A stretch of 64,000 nucleotides of DNA, taken from contig UCJU01000002.1 in NCBI GenBank assembly GCA_900472925.1, forward strand, positions 124,001 through 188,000, written 5' to 3'. Under the pieces are notes generated by a model. That model made no database searches. It saw only the letters and a program-made list of their open reading frames with translations, and was not told where the DNA came from. Origin of the DNA: Hyphomicrobiales bacterium. Its GTDB lineage: Bacteria; Pseudomonadota; Alphaproteobacteria; Rhizobiales; Rhizobiaceae. The first letter of the stretch is position 1. Every line of letters begins with the position of its first letter. Both the position numbers and the translations under genes were made by a program. Positions 54,160-62,037 of this stretch are shown here, one piece after another.

Positions 54160-55080
54160 TCAGCGCGCCAGGACGGCTTCTATTTCAGCAAGCGTCGGCA
54201 TTGCAGGGGCTGTGCCGCGTCGCGTGACGGCGATACCGGCTGTGGCACAGCCGAATCGTACCGCGTTGCACGGCCCGGCCCCACGTGACAGCGCCGCCGC
54301 AAAGCCACCCACGAAAGCATCGCCAGCACCTGTCGTATCCAAAGTCGGACCGCAGGAAAAAGCTGGCACATGGACGGATTGCTCAGGTGCATGAAACAAC
54401 ACACCGCGACCACCAAGCGTGATAATTGCGACGCCAACACCCCTGGAGAGAAATTCGTCACCCGCGCGCCGGGCGTCATCAAGTGTTTCTATCGGAAAGC
54501 CAACTAGCGTTGCTGCCTCGGTTTCATTCGGAATGATAAAATCGCAGAGGCGATAGATTTCCGCCGGAAACGCCTCGGCTGGCGCGGGGTTGAAAATGGT
54601 TTTGACACCGGCGTTGCGGGCGATTTCGAGCGCATATTTCGCAGCCATCGCAGGTTGCTCCAGCTGCGTTACGAACACCGCAGACTTCTCGATTGTTTCC
54701 CGCGCCGCCTCGACGTCGTTTATATCGATCGTTCCCGCTGCTCCGGCATAGACAATGATGGCATTATCGCCGGTACTGTCATTCACATAGATAAAAGCCG
54801 CGCCCGTCGGCTGGTCTTCCTTGATCGTCAGCTGGGTCGTCACGCCAGCCTGCTGATAGGTTTTCAGCGCAAGGTCACCGAACGTGTCACGACCGATCTT
54901 GGAAATGAAGGATACCTCGGCGCCAGCGCGCGCCGCAGCCACCGCCTGATTGGAGCCCTTCCCCCCTGGCCCCACGGAAAAGCCGCTGCCAGTGATCGTT
55001 TCGCCAACGGCTGGCATGCGCGGAGCGAGATAGGCGGTATCGGCAACAAAAATGCCAAGAATGGAAACTCCAGACTTCAT
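54160..55080 (-). CDS. rbsK: Ribokinase
   Basis: 306 residues from ATG 55080 with GAGGT six bases upstream; ten extra upstream codons have no support. PfkB hallmarks are textbook: VGPGGKGSNQAVAAARAGAEVSFISKIG near residue 40, FNPAPAEA, IIPNETEA and the catalytic DTTGAGDAFVGGFAAAL. It phosphorylates ribose or a similar sugar at O5 (or O6). It is the last gene of the CUT1 importer operon, separated from the permease by a tiny open frame. Confidence 0.88.
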   Translation of the reverse strand: MKSGVSILGIFVADTAYLAPRMPAVGETITGSGFSVGPGGKGSNQAVAAARAGAEVSFISKIGRDTFGDLALKTYQQAGVTTQLTIKEDQPTGAAFIYVNDSTGDNAIIVYAGAAGTIDINDVEAARETIEKSAVFVTQLEQPAMAAKYALEIARNAGVKTIFNPAPAEAFPAEIYRLCDFIIPNETEAATLVGFPIETLDDARRAGDEFLSRGVGVAIITLGGRGVLFHAPEQSVHVPAFSCGPTLDTTGAGDAFVGGFAAALSRGAGPCNAVRFGCATAGIAVTRRGTAPAMPTLAEIEAVLAR

Positions 55081-55081
55081 G

Positions 55082-55138
55082 TTAGACCTCAAACTTCTGC
55101 GCTGGCACAATGTCAGCGTTCAATGCTGTCTTGAGCAT
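55082..55138 (-). CDS. Possible 18-residue small open frame between permease and ribokinase
   Basis: ATG at 55138 with GGAG six bases upstream, reading MLKTALNADIVPAQKFEV and ending one base before the ribokinase ATG. The good ribosome site and tight spacing suggest that it is translated, perhaps to couple ribokinase translation, but it could equally be the remnant of a deleted gene. No family recognised. Confidence 0.3.
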   Translation of the reverse strand: MLKTALNADIVPAQKFEV

Positions 55139-55158
55139 TGTTCTCTCCATGACGTCAT

Positions 55159-56082
55159 TTATTTGACGGCGCCAGCCGTCAGGCCTTTGACGATATAGCG
55201 TTCTAGGAAGATGCCAACGAGCACCAGCGGCATGATGGCAGCCGTTGCAATGGCTGCCATGGACCACCAGTTGATGCCTTGCGAGCCTGTCTGGCTTGCC
55301 ACCATGACAGGAAGCGTCTTGGCATTCGAACTCGTCAGCAGCGCAGCGAAGAAATACTCGTTCCAGCACAGAATGACCGATAGGATGAAAGCGGCGACCA
55401 TGCCTGGAAGAGCTATGGGCAGCACGATGCGCAGGAACGCGCCCCATATGGAGCAACCGTCCACCAGCGCCGCCTGCTCCAGTTCGACGGGAATGGTGTC
55501 GAACTGGTCACGCATGATCCAGATGACAATGGGCAGTACCATAAGCGTGTAGACGAGGATGAGGCCAACCAAGGTATCGAGCAGCATGAGGTGCTTGTAG
55601 AGCACCAGAAATGGCATGGCCAATACGACCGGCGGCAAGATCAACTGCGACAGGAAGAAGAAGGAAATGTCCTTGTTTTTCATCCAGAGGAATTTGTACG
55701 AGAAGCGGCTGAGACCATAGGCGGCCAGCGAGCCGATAACGACGGCGAGAAACGAAGCGCCAGCTGATGCGACGATGCTGTTGATGAAACGGCGGACGAA
55801 TTCATCGCGCACGGTGGATTGGGCGAAGATCGTATCGGGCGACAGGCCGAGGGAGCGCCACCCCTTCCAGTCCGGCGTAAAATCAACGAAGGGAATGAGG
55901 TGGCCCTGCGTGACGTTGACGGCGGTCTTGAAGGACGTGGTGATCGTCCAGTAAATCGGAAACAGGGAAACGAACGCCCAAAAAACCAATGCCGCATAGA
56001 TCAATAGACTTTTGGTCATGAACTGCGGACGACGGGACCACAGGCTTGGCTGTTTCGCGGGTATCTCAACATGTGCTGCCAT
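55159..56082 (-). CDS. CUT1 sugar ABC transporter permease (MalG-like)
   Basis: 307 residues from ATG 56082 (GAGG about eight bases upstream); a 101-codon extension open in this frame lies wholly in the preceding permease gene and is spurious. Six membrane segments, first SLLIYAALVFWAFVSLFPIYWTI; EAA loop ELEQAALVDGCSIWGAFLRIVLP. Note EQAALVDG in place of the standard EAAxxDG. Partner of the MalF-like permease 11 bases upstream. Confidence 0.9.
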   Translation of the reverse strand: MAAHVEIPAKQPSLWSRRPQFMTKSLLIYAALVFWAFVSLFPIYWTITTSFKTAVNVTQGHLIPFVDFTPDWKGWRSLGLSPDTIFAQSTVRDEFVRRFINSIVASAGASFLAVVIGSLAAYGLSRFSYKFLWMKNKDISFFFLSQLILPPVVLAMPFLVLYKHLMLLDTLVGLILVYTLMVLPIVIWIMRDQFDTIPVELEQAALVDGCSIWGAFLRIVLPIALPGMVAAFILSVILCWNEYFFAALLTSSNAKTLPVMVASQTGSQGINWWSMAAIATAAIMPLVLVGIFLERYIVKGLTAGAVK

Positions 56083-56093
56083 CGGTTCCAGCC

Positions 56094-57203
56094 TCAATTG
56101 TCGCGTTGCATCCATCGGCTCGCCCCTTTGAGGATGAGCGCGACGAAGATGATGATAATAACGAGATAGAATTCCGCCAGCATGGTGCCGTAACCGACAT
56201 TCGAGCGGTCCCTGTATTCGCGGAAGATGAAGCTGGACACCGTATCCGTCGCGCCGCCCGGTCCACCGGCGGTCACGTTGATAACAATATCGGCGAGCTT
56301 CAGCTGGAAGATGATGCGAAGTATGATGACGGTGATGCTGACGGGAAGCATGAGCGGAAAGGTGATCTCCTTGAAGCTCTGCCACCCGGACGCGCCATCC
56401 ACCTTGGCCGCTTCCTTGATTTCAGACGGCAGCGCCTGAAGTCCTGCAAGCAGGAGGATCATCATGAAGGGAATGGAAACCCAGGCATCCATGGCCATGA
56501 TCGAAGAGCGCGCAAGCCATGGCGTCGAAAAGAAGGCCGGATTATCCCAGCCGAGATAACGCGCAAGCGTGGCCGCTGGACCAAAGCGGTACTCCATCAA
56601 CGACTTGCCGATCATCCAGCTGACCGCGACGGGGCTGAGCATCAGCGGCAGGAGGAAAGCGACGCGGAAGAATTTACGTGCCTTGATGTCGGCGTTGAGA
56701 AGCAGCGCAAGCCCGAAGGCAATGGCATATTGCACCAGCACCGACAGAACGTAATAGACCATGTTTAGCAGTGCGTTCCAGAAATAGCGATCCGCAAACA
56801 GGGTGCGCAGGTTATCCAGGCCGTTGAATCGACGACCGGCAGCGGCGCTCAGGTTCCAGTCGGTAAAAGCGATGTAAAGGCCGAAGACGGTAGGGAAAAC
56901 CACCATGGCGACGGTGAAGAGAACTGCCGGAAGTACGAACGCGGCCCGCTGGCCCGCCTCGCCGCGAATCATGACCTGTGCGGCGCACAGCGCCACAGCC
57001 CATATAACATAGGCAAACAGCAACGGTCGCCAACTGACGAAACCGAGTGTGGTCAAGCCTACCGCGTCCGATATCTGAAGGGCGAGCACGAAAACCATAA
57101 GGGCGGTCGCGGCCAACAGCAAAAGCTTGCCGCTTTTGGCGGCGCTCCGTTGAACGGTGGCCTGTTCGACGGGCTGCAAAGTTGGCGTGATCGTATGCGA
57201 CAT
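56094..57203 (-). CDS. CUT1 sugar ABC transporter permease (MalF-like) with extended N-terminus
   Basis: 369 residues from ATG 57203 (AGAGG seven bases upstream; the TTG at 57209 is less likely). About 70 residues longer than usual: two extra hydrophobic helices (LLLLAATALMVFVLALQIS and LLFAYVIWAVALCAAQVMI) precede the standard core that starts at AAFVLPAVLFTVAMVVFPTVFGLYIAF. EAA loop SEIKEAAKVDGASGWQSF. This extension recalls E. coli MalF, which also has additional N-terminal helices. Lies 43 bases after the hairpin that follows the binding-protein gene. Confidence 0.9.
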   Translation of the reverse strand: MSHTITPTLQPVEQATVQRSAAKSGKLLLLAATALMVFVLALQISDAVGLTTLGFVSWRPLLFAYVIWAVALCAAQVMIRGEAGQRAAFVLPAVLFTVAMVVFPTVFGLYIAFTDWNLSAAAGRRFNGLDNLRTLFADRYFWNALLNMVYYVLSVLVQYAIAFGLALLLNADIKARKFFRVAFLLPLMLSPVAVSWMIGKSLMEYRFGPAATLARYLGWDNPAFFSTPWLARSSIMAMDAWVSIPFMMILLLAGLQALPSEIKEAAKVDGASGWQSFKEITFPLMLPVSITVIILRIIFQLKLADIVINVTAGGPGGATDTVSSFIFREYRDRSNVGYGTMLAEFYLVIIIIFVALILKGASRWMQRDN

Positions 57204-57245
57204 GGGCAACCTCTAGGCTGGAAAGCCATATTCAAGCGGTCGTTG

Positions 57246-57276
57246 CTCAGGCGGTACGATTGCCGTACCGCCTGAG
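57246..57276 (-). repeat. Perfect 13-base-pair hairpin after the binding-protein gene
   Basis: CTCAGGCGGTACG (57246-57258), loop of five, CGTACCGCCTGAG (57264-57276). It lies 16 bases downstream of the binding-protein stop in the transcribed direction and 42 bases before malF. With no U run it should act as a barrier to 3' exonucleases, as the malE-malF element does in enteric bacteria. Confidence 0.75.
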
Positions 57277-57292
57277 ACTATCGGTTCAGGCA

Positions 57293-58954
57293 TCAGGCCC
57301 CAAGCGAAGCCTTGTAGAGCGCGATCTGCTTGTCGCGGCCGAGCTGATCGGTGACCTTTTCCCACGCAGCCGAGATGGCATCAGCCCCCTCCTGCGCGCT
57401 GGCCTGACCGGCAAACACTTTGGCCAGTTCATCTTCCGCCACGCTGTAATACTGGAAGATGCCAGGTATGCGTGGCTCGATCGCGCCGTTGGGATGATTG
57501 TAAGAGTTGGACTGAGAGGCAAGGTAGTTCGAGATGAACGCCTCGTCATATCCTGCCGTTACCCATTCCTTGATATCGAACTGGCTCTTGCGATAGCACT
57601 GGAAGCCGGACGGATAGGCCGCCGTCCACAAGGCCAAATCCTTGCCGCCGAGATGAGCCGCCGCGCTCCAGGCCGCTTTCTTCTTTTTCTCGTCGCTGTC
57701 GACACGCGCCATGACATAGACGCCCCAACCGAGATAGGCCATGTTCGGCGCAAAGTTGGGGCCACTGCCAAGCTTTTCCCATTTGCCTGTCTTGGAATTA
57801 TAGACATCGTCAGAGCCGGGCAGAATATCGAAGCCGATCGTATCGCCAATTACAGACGTGTCGCTGGTGCGGGCCGCGGCCCCCACGTCACCCCACCATG
57901 TCACCATGGAACCCGTGCCTGCCAGAAACTGCTGGAAGGCCGTGGTGCCGGGGTCGGCGTTCAATTGGTCGCCTGCTTCCGATGGCAGCGCATCGATCAC
58001 GTCCTGTATCGCGCGAACCCAGGCAGGGTTGTTGATACGAGGCTTCATGGTGTCGGTATCGAACAGCCACGCCTTGTCATCCGGGTGTTTGGCATAGGCG
58101 GTCGCACGGCTCGCGAGGAAGTAGAACCCGAAACCGCCCCAGGCCTTTGGCGCATCGAGATAGCCGATGGCGTCCATGCCGGCGATTTTCTTGCCCTTGA
58201 GGAACTTGGTGACTTCCTGAACCTTCTGCCACGTTCTCGGCACGCCCCATTCACCCTGATGACCCTCGTCCTTCCAGGCCTTGGCAAGATCGGCATCGGC
58301 GAAGTAATCGGTGCGATAATTGAAGTTGTGGCAATCGCCATCCACCGAGACACGGTACGTCTTGCCATCCCACGTGCCGACAGGTGCCTTCAGATAGTCG
58401 ACGTAGTCGTCCATGTCGATCTGGGCTTTGACCCAATCCGGCATTTCCGATGCAAGCCCCTTGCCGCAGACGTCGCCCTCGAACGGAGCACCCATTTCGA
58501 GAAGGTCAAAATCAACCGTGCCGGTGGCTATGGCCTGCTGAAGGCGCGGATTGTAATCGGCCTGCGCCAGATCGATCCAGGTGATCTTGGCACCGGTATA
58601 ATCTTCCCAAGGCTTGAGGAAGCCGCGGAAGAGAACATTGTGGAGGTTCTGGTTGTTAAGGCCCATGAAGGACAGCTCGACACCGGCAAACTCGCCCTGC
58701 TTCACGCTCTTCTTGGTGGCCTCAAGGCACATCTCACCGACTTTTTGCCAGTCAGCATCCGTTGGTGATCCCTTACCCACTCCCGGTACCTGCAAGATTT
58801 GCGTCCGCAGGGATGCGTCCTCAGCATAGGCGGATCCAAATGGGCCAAGCATACTACCAGCCGCAGCGACGGCACCAAGGCTTGCACTGGTCTTCAAAAT
58901 GGCGCGGCGGCTCAGGCCTATCGCCATCATTCTCTCGAAATCACTGACTTTCAT
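57293..58954 (-). CDS. Large sugar-binding protein of the CUT1 importer
   Basis: 553 residues from ATG 58954, with GGGAGGAG upstream. The N-terminus has a Tat-like signal: LSRRAILKTSASLGAVAAAGSMLGPFGSAYA, cleavage before EDASLR. The mature part is a family 1 binding protein (ITWIDLAQADYNPRLQQAIATGTVDFDLLEMG; WGVPRTWQKVQEVTKFL) but about 130 residues longer than the usual ~420. Tat export would mean folding in the cytoplasm, unusual for this family though known in rhizobia. It lies between the ATPase and permease genes. Confidence 0.88.
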   Translation of the reverse strand: MKVSDFERMMAIGLSRRAILKTSASLGAVAAAGSMLGPFGSAYAEDASLRTQILQVPGVGKGSPTDADWQKVGEMCLEATKKSVKQGEFAGVELSFMGLNNQNLHNVLFRGFLKPWEDYTGAKITWIDLAQADYNPRLQQAIATGTVDFDLLEMGAPFEGDVCGKGLASEMPDWVKAQIDMDDYVDYLKAPVGTWDGKTYRVSVDGDCHNFNYRTDYFADADLAKAWKDEGHQGEWGVPRTWQKVQEVTKFLKGKKIAGMDAIGYLDAPKAWGGFGFYFLASRATAYAKHPDDKAWLFDTDTMKPRINNPAWVRAIQDVIDALPSEAGDQLNADPGTTAFQQFLAGTGSMVTWWGDVGAAARTSDTSVIGDTIGFDILPGSDDVYNSKTGKWEKLGSGPNFAPNMAYLGWGVYVMARVDSDEKKKKAAWSAAAHLGGKDLALWTAAYPSGFQCYRKSQFDIKEWVTAGYDEAFISNYLASQSNSYNHPNGAIEPRIPGIFQYYSVAEDELAKVFAGQASAQEGADAISAAWEKVTDQLGRDKQIALYKASLGA

Positions 58955-59026
58955 CTGGTTCTCCTCCCGTTGATGATACGCCACTTTGTGGCTTCCGACG
59001 CTTTCTCCTCAAGCGTCAGGCAGACT

Positions 59027-60088
59027 TCATTCCAGCCGCTGTCCGCTTTCCCCATCGAACAGATGGACCAGTTCGGCATTCGGGGTCATGGCAAGGGTGT
59101 TGCCTGATGGTTCTTCGACGCGATCCCGGAAGACGCCAATGATCTTCTGTTGCCCGAGCTTCGCAAAGACCTGCGTCTCGGCGCCGGTCGACTCCACGAC
59201 CGTGACCTGCGCATTGACAGGCCCACCCAGCGCAAAATGCTCCGGCCTGATGCCGTAAAAAGCCGCTCGGCCATCAGACCCTGCCGGCGCGCGGGCAAGC
59301 GGCAGGCGAATGCCTTCATTGGTTTCGAAATACGGCGCTGCCGCGCTGCGAATATGGCCCTTGATCAAGTTCATGGATGGAGACCCGATGAAACCGGCAA
59401 CGAATGTGTTGGCGGGCTTATCATAGAGCGTCAGCGGCGAACCGATCTGCTCGACCCGTCCATCGCGCAAGACGACGATCCGGTCCGCCATGGTCATGGC
59501 CTCGACCTGATCATGCGTCACATAGATCATGGTTGTGGCCAGTCGCCGCTGCAATTCCTTAATTTCGGCGCGCATCTGAACACGCAGCTTGGCGTCGAGA
59601 TTGGACAGGGGTTCGTCAAACAAAAAGACCTTGGGATCACGGACGATCGCACGTCCCATCGCCACACGCTGCCTTTGCCCGCCCGAAAGTTGGCGGGGGT
59701 AGCGGGAAAGGTAAGGGACAAGATCGAGAATTTCAGCGGCCTTGCGGACGCGGGTGTCGATCTCGGCTTTCGTCTCGCCCCGCATTTTGAGCGCAAAGCC
59801 CATATTTTCAGCCACTGTCTTGTGTGGATAAAGCGCGTAGCTCTGGAACACCATTGCGATATCGCGGTCTTTCGGTGGCAGGTCATTGACCACCTTGCCG
59901 TCGATCTGGATGTCCCCGAAGGTAATCGGCTCGAGCCCGGCAACCATGCGCAACAGAGTCGATTTTCCGCACCCTGAAGGGCCAACCAGAACGACGAATT
60001 CGCCGTCTGGTATTTCAACGGAAACGCCATGGATAACCGTCAGGCTTCCATAGGCCTTTCCGACATTGACGATGTTCATCGATGACAA
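59027..60088 (-). CDS. Sugar ABC transporter ATP-binding protein, UgpC/MalK-like
   Basis: 353 residues with a proposed TTG start at 60088: GGGAGGAG lies about eight bases upstream, and [15 protein letters not shown] then aligns in length with the usual MASVxLxNVxKxYG start. ATG 60079 is the alternative. Walker [10 protein letters not shown], a signature reading LSGGQRQR, Walker B VFLFDEP, H-loop THDQ, then a TOBE part with GIRPEHF. First gene of the minus-strand operon that continues through binding protein, permeases and ribokinase; divergent from the FucU-like gene. Confidence 0.9.
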   Translation of the reverse strand: MSSMNIVNVGKAYGSLTVIHGVSVEIPDGEFVVLVGPSGCGKSTLLRMVAGLEPITFGDIQIDGKVVNDLPPKDRDIAMVFQSYALYPHKTVAENMGFALKMRGETKAEIDTRVRKAAEILDLVPYLSRYPRQLSGGQRQRVAMGRAIVRDPKVFLFDEPLSNLDAKLRVQMRAEIKELQRRLATTMIYVTHDQVEAMTMADRIVVLRDGRVEQIGSPLTLYDKPANTFVAGFIGSPSMNLIKGHIRSAAAPYFETNEGIRLPLARAPAGSDGRAAFYGIRPEHFALGGPVNAQVTVVESTGAETQVFAKLGQQKIIGVFRDRVEEPSGNTLAMTPNAELVHLFDGESGQRLE

Positions 60089-60439
60089 ACGTTCTTCTCC
60101 TCCCAGAGCGTCGCATACTCCTCGCGACACGGACGTCTCCATCCCATTTTATGCGGCGGATACAACAACTTGCTGAACCCGCCGCCCTGCTGTTATCCTG
60201 GGAGGATACCATCCGATGCTTGAACTTCACACAATTACTCTGTATTGTAAATTACCCAATCACGAATTTGTTAAATATATCGATCAACCACTTAAAAGAC
60301 CAGAAATAGGGTCGATCAAGCATATAAAACAGGTCGAGTGCGATGGTGGGGGACTTAAAAGATCACCGCCCCTTCGTTGGCTGGCATGAAACATTACAAA
60401 TAATTCACAATCCGTGAAGATGCGTAGGGAGGCATACAG
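60089..60439. other. Divergent promoter region of the CUT1 operon and the FucU-like gene
   Basis: 351 bases with no credible gene; the middle (about 60220-60300) is strongly AT-rich and contains the second 26-base dyad. Both divergent transcripts must start here. A GGGAGG ribosome site for the FucU-like gene lies at its right end. Confidence 0.5.
60226..60251. promoter_or_regulatory. 26-base dyad operator candidate, copy 2
   Basis: TTCACA at 60226-60231 and TGTAAA at 60246-60251 with 14 bases between, the same length and end pattern as the copy at 53961 and identical at 19 of 26 positions. It is placed to control both the CUT1/ribokinase operon and the FucU-like gene. RpiR protein 48341 is the likely binder (inference). 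Confidence 0.55.
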
Positions 60440-60880
60440 GTGCTCAAAGGAATAGACCCAATATTGAATGCTGAGCTACTTTACGCCCTGATGTTGATGG
60501 GCCATGGCGACCAACTGGTGTTGTGCGACATCAACCATCCTGCCCAAACCATTGCGAAACAAACCACATATGGTCGTCTGATCGATGTTTCCGGTTGTGG
60601 GCTGGCGCTTGCCGCTCAAGCGGTGCTGACACTCTTCCCACTCGACACATTCATAGAGGCTCCGGTGAAGCGGATGCAGGTCGTCGGCGACCCCGATGGT
60701 CAGGTTCCAATTTTTGCGGCGATGCAAACTGTGGTCGATCACTCCGAGGGTCGCGCCGTTCCAATAGAACCGTTGGAGCGGTTCGCGTTCTACGAAGCCG
60801 CCAAGAAATCCTTCGCCATCGTCAGGACTTCCGACCCGGGGCCATACGGCTGCTTCATTTTCAGCAAGGGTGTCTGCTAG
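60440..60880 (+). CDS. RbsD/FucU family sugar mutarotase
   Basis: 146 residues with a GTG start supported by GGGAGG upstream. MLKGIDPILNAELLYALMLMGHGDQLVLCDINHPAQ matches the FucU/RbsD start with its catalytic His (HGD); RFAFYEAAKKSFAIVRTSDPGPYGCFIFSKGV matches the FucU end. It speeds interconversion of pyranose and furanose or of alpha and beta anomers, so that imported sugar reaches the form the kinase or isomerase uses. Closer to FucU than to RbsD by length and C-terminus. Divergent from the CUT1 operon. Confidence 0.87.
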   Translation: MLKGIDPILNAELLYALMLMGHGDQLVLCDINHPAQTIAKQTTYGRLIDVSGCGLALAAQAVLTLFPLDTFIEAPVKRMQVVGDPDGQVPIFAAMQTVVDHSEGRAVPIEPLERFAFYEAAKKSFAIVRTSDPGPYGCFIFSKGVC

Positions 60881-60894
60881 GCCAGACAAGGAAA

Positions 60895-60920
60895 AACCCG
60901 GCACAGACGATTACCGGGTT
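60895..60920 (-). terminator. Intrinsic terminator of the sigma factor gene
   Basis: AACCCGG (60895-60901) and CCGGGTT (60914-60920) with a 12-base loop. On the minus strand the stem ends in GGGTTTTTCC, giving a short U run 34 bases after the sigma gene stop. It also lies just after the FucU-like gene and may act weakly in that direction. Confidence 0.65.
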
Positions 60921-60953
60921 AAAACATACTGCTATTTGTAGACTGTTTTACGG

Positions 60954-61463
60954 TCAGATCGCCGCGACCGTGGACATGGTATCACCCATGTGGTTGGCCA
61001 GGAAATGCTTAGCGCGGTTAACGCGGCTCTTGACGGTTCCAACCGAAATTTTGCATTCAGTCGCAGCGGCATCATATGGTTGGCCATCTTCGATAACCAG
61101 ATGAAAGACATGGCGGTAGACGGTCGGCATGGCCTTCAACGCTCGATCATATTCGATCTTCCTGATAGCCCACTCCTGCGGGGACGGCGCTGCTGGAATA
61201 CGGTGCTCCATATTGTCTGTCCCGACCGTTGTCCGCTTGCTTTTTTGATAAGCAGTGTGGTGCGCGTTGCGCATGATCGTAAACATCCAGGATTTGAGGC
61301 TAGTCCCTGGAGTGAATGAATTCATGGCTTTGAGGGCTTTGAGCAGCGTTTCCTGAACGAGATCATCGACGTCGGTCTGCGTGCGGTGAAAACGCCATGC
61401 GAACCTTTGGAGTGCGGGGATAAGAGCAACGATTTCCTGCTGCGTAGTCAAGTCTGCGGACAT
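60954..61463 (-). CDS. ECF-type sigma-70 factor, EcfG-like
   Basis: 169 residues. Region 2: DVDDLVQETLLKALKAMNSFTPGTSLKSWMFTIMRNAHHTAYQKSKR (about residues 31-77) closely follows EcfG of alphaproteobacteria; region 4: EDGQPYDAAATECKISVGTVKSRVNRAKHFL (about 125-155). EcfG drives the general stress response and is normally held by NepR and released by PhyR; neither gene is adjacent, so this may be a secondary EcfG paralogue. AAGGAG precedes the ATG. A perfect GGAAC (61511-61515 on the minus strand) lies upstream, though the matching -10 is poor. Confidence 0.87.
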   Translation of the reverse strand: MSADLTTQQEIVALIPALQRFAWRFHRTQTDVDDLVQETLLKALKAMNSFTPGTSLKSWMFTIMRNAHHTAYQKSKRTTVGTDNMEHRIPAAPSPQEWAIRKIEYDRALKAMPTVYRHVFHLVIEDGQPYDAAATECKISVGTVKSRVNRAKHFLANHMGDTMSTVAAI

Positions 61464-61685
61464 GCTTAATCTCCTTGCTTGTGGTAGATCAAGTCGCCAA
61501 AGCCCCTATCGTTCCGGTCGCTGCAGAACAGTACGTTAGCGTACCTTCATGTCTAATATACTTGTATTCATCGTGATTTAGAGTAAGTGCGGCGTGTCAT
61601 TCGCGGGGGCCGCTGGGCACAGATAATGCGTGAACCATGGAAACAGCCGACGGCTTGCTTTCATCTCTCAGGTCAACTTCCTCGC

Positions 61686-61919
61686 TTATTGCATTCTGAC
61701 GACAGCGCGGAATGGAACAGTTCCGACGATTTCGCCGTTTTCCGTCGTAATTTCAAAAATTTCTCCATCGATCACCTCGCCCCGCACCAAACGTTCAGCC
61801 AAAATTTCACGCGCAGCATGAAAGGCCTCATCACATGCCGCTTCGAGAGTTTCGAACTCCGCTCCTTCTGGATCTCTCGCCAACTTCTCATGGCTACGGA
61901 CGTGGAAGTAATATCGCAT
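61686..61919 (-). CDS. DUF6894 family small protein
   Basis: 77 residues: MRYYFHVRSHEKLARDPEGAEFETL at the start and AREILAERLVRGEVIDGEIFEIT later match the DUF6894 pattern common in Rhizobiales. Cytosolic, no known activity; members are often linked to stress conditions. It is divergent from a Crp/Fnr gene and near the EcfG-like sigma factor. Confidence 0.8.
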   Translation of the reverse strand: MRYYFHVRSHEKLARDPEGAEFETLEAACDEAFHAAREILAERLVRGEVIDGEIFEITTENGEIVGTVPFRAVVRMQ

Positions 61920-61940
61920 TGCAAATCTCCGATTTCACTT

Positions 61941-61965
61941 CGAACCATCGGCAGTTGCTAAAGTT
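61941..61965. promoter_or_regulatory. Overlapping divergent EcfG-type promoter-like elements
   Basis: On the plus strand CGAAC, 16 bases, AGTT precedes the Crp/Fnr gene; read on the minus strand the same stretch gives GAAAC, 16 bases, GGTT before DUF6894. The EcfG consensus is GGAAC-N16/17-CGTT, so each has one -35 and one -10 mismatch. Correct spacing on both strands is suggestive only. Confidence 0.25.
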
Positions 61966-62037
61966 TCATTGAATTCTGAGGTGTAGCCGAAATGAGAGAC
62001 AGACTTGACCTCTATTTTGCCGCCGCATCTTGATCTT

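Noticed and set aside
56083-56385. 101-codon N-terminal extension of the MalG-like permease
   Set aside because: The extension lies in the MalF-like gene in another frame, is His/Arg-rich and lacks membrane character; ATG 56082 with GAGG fits the family start.
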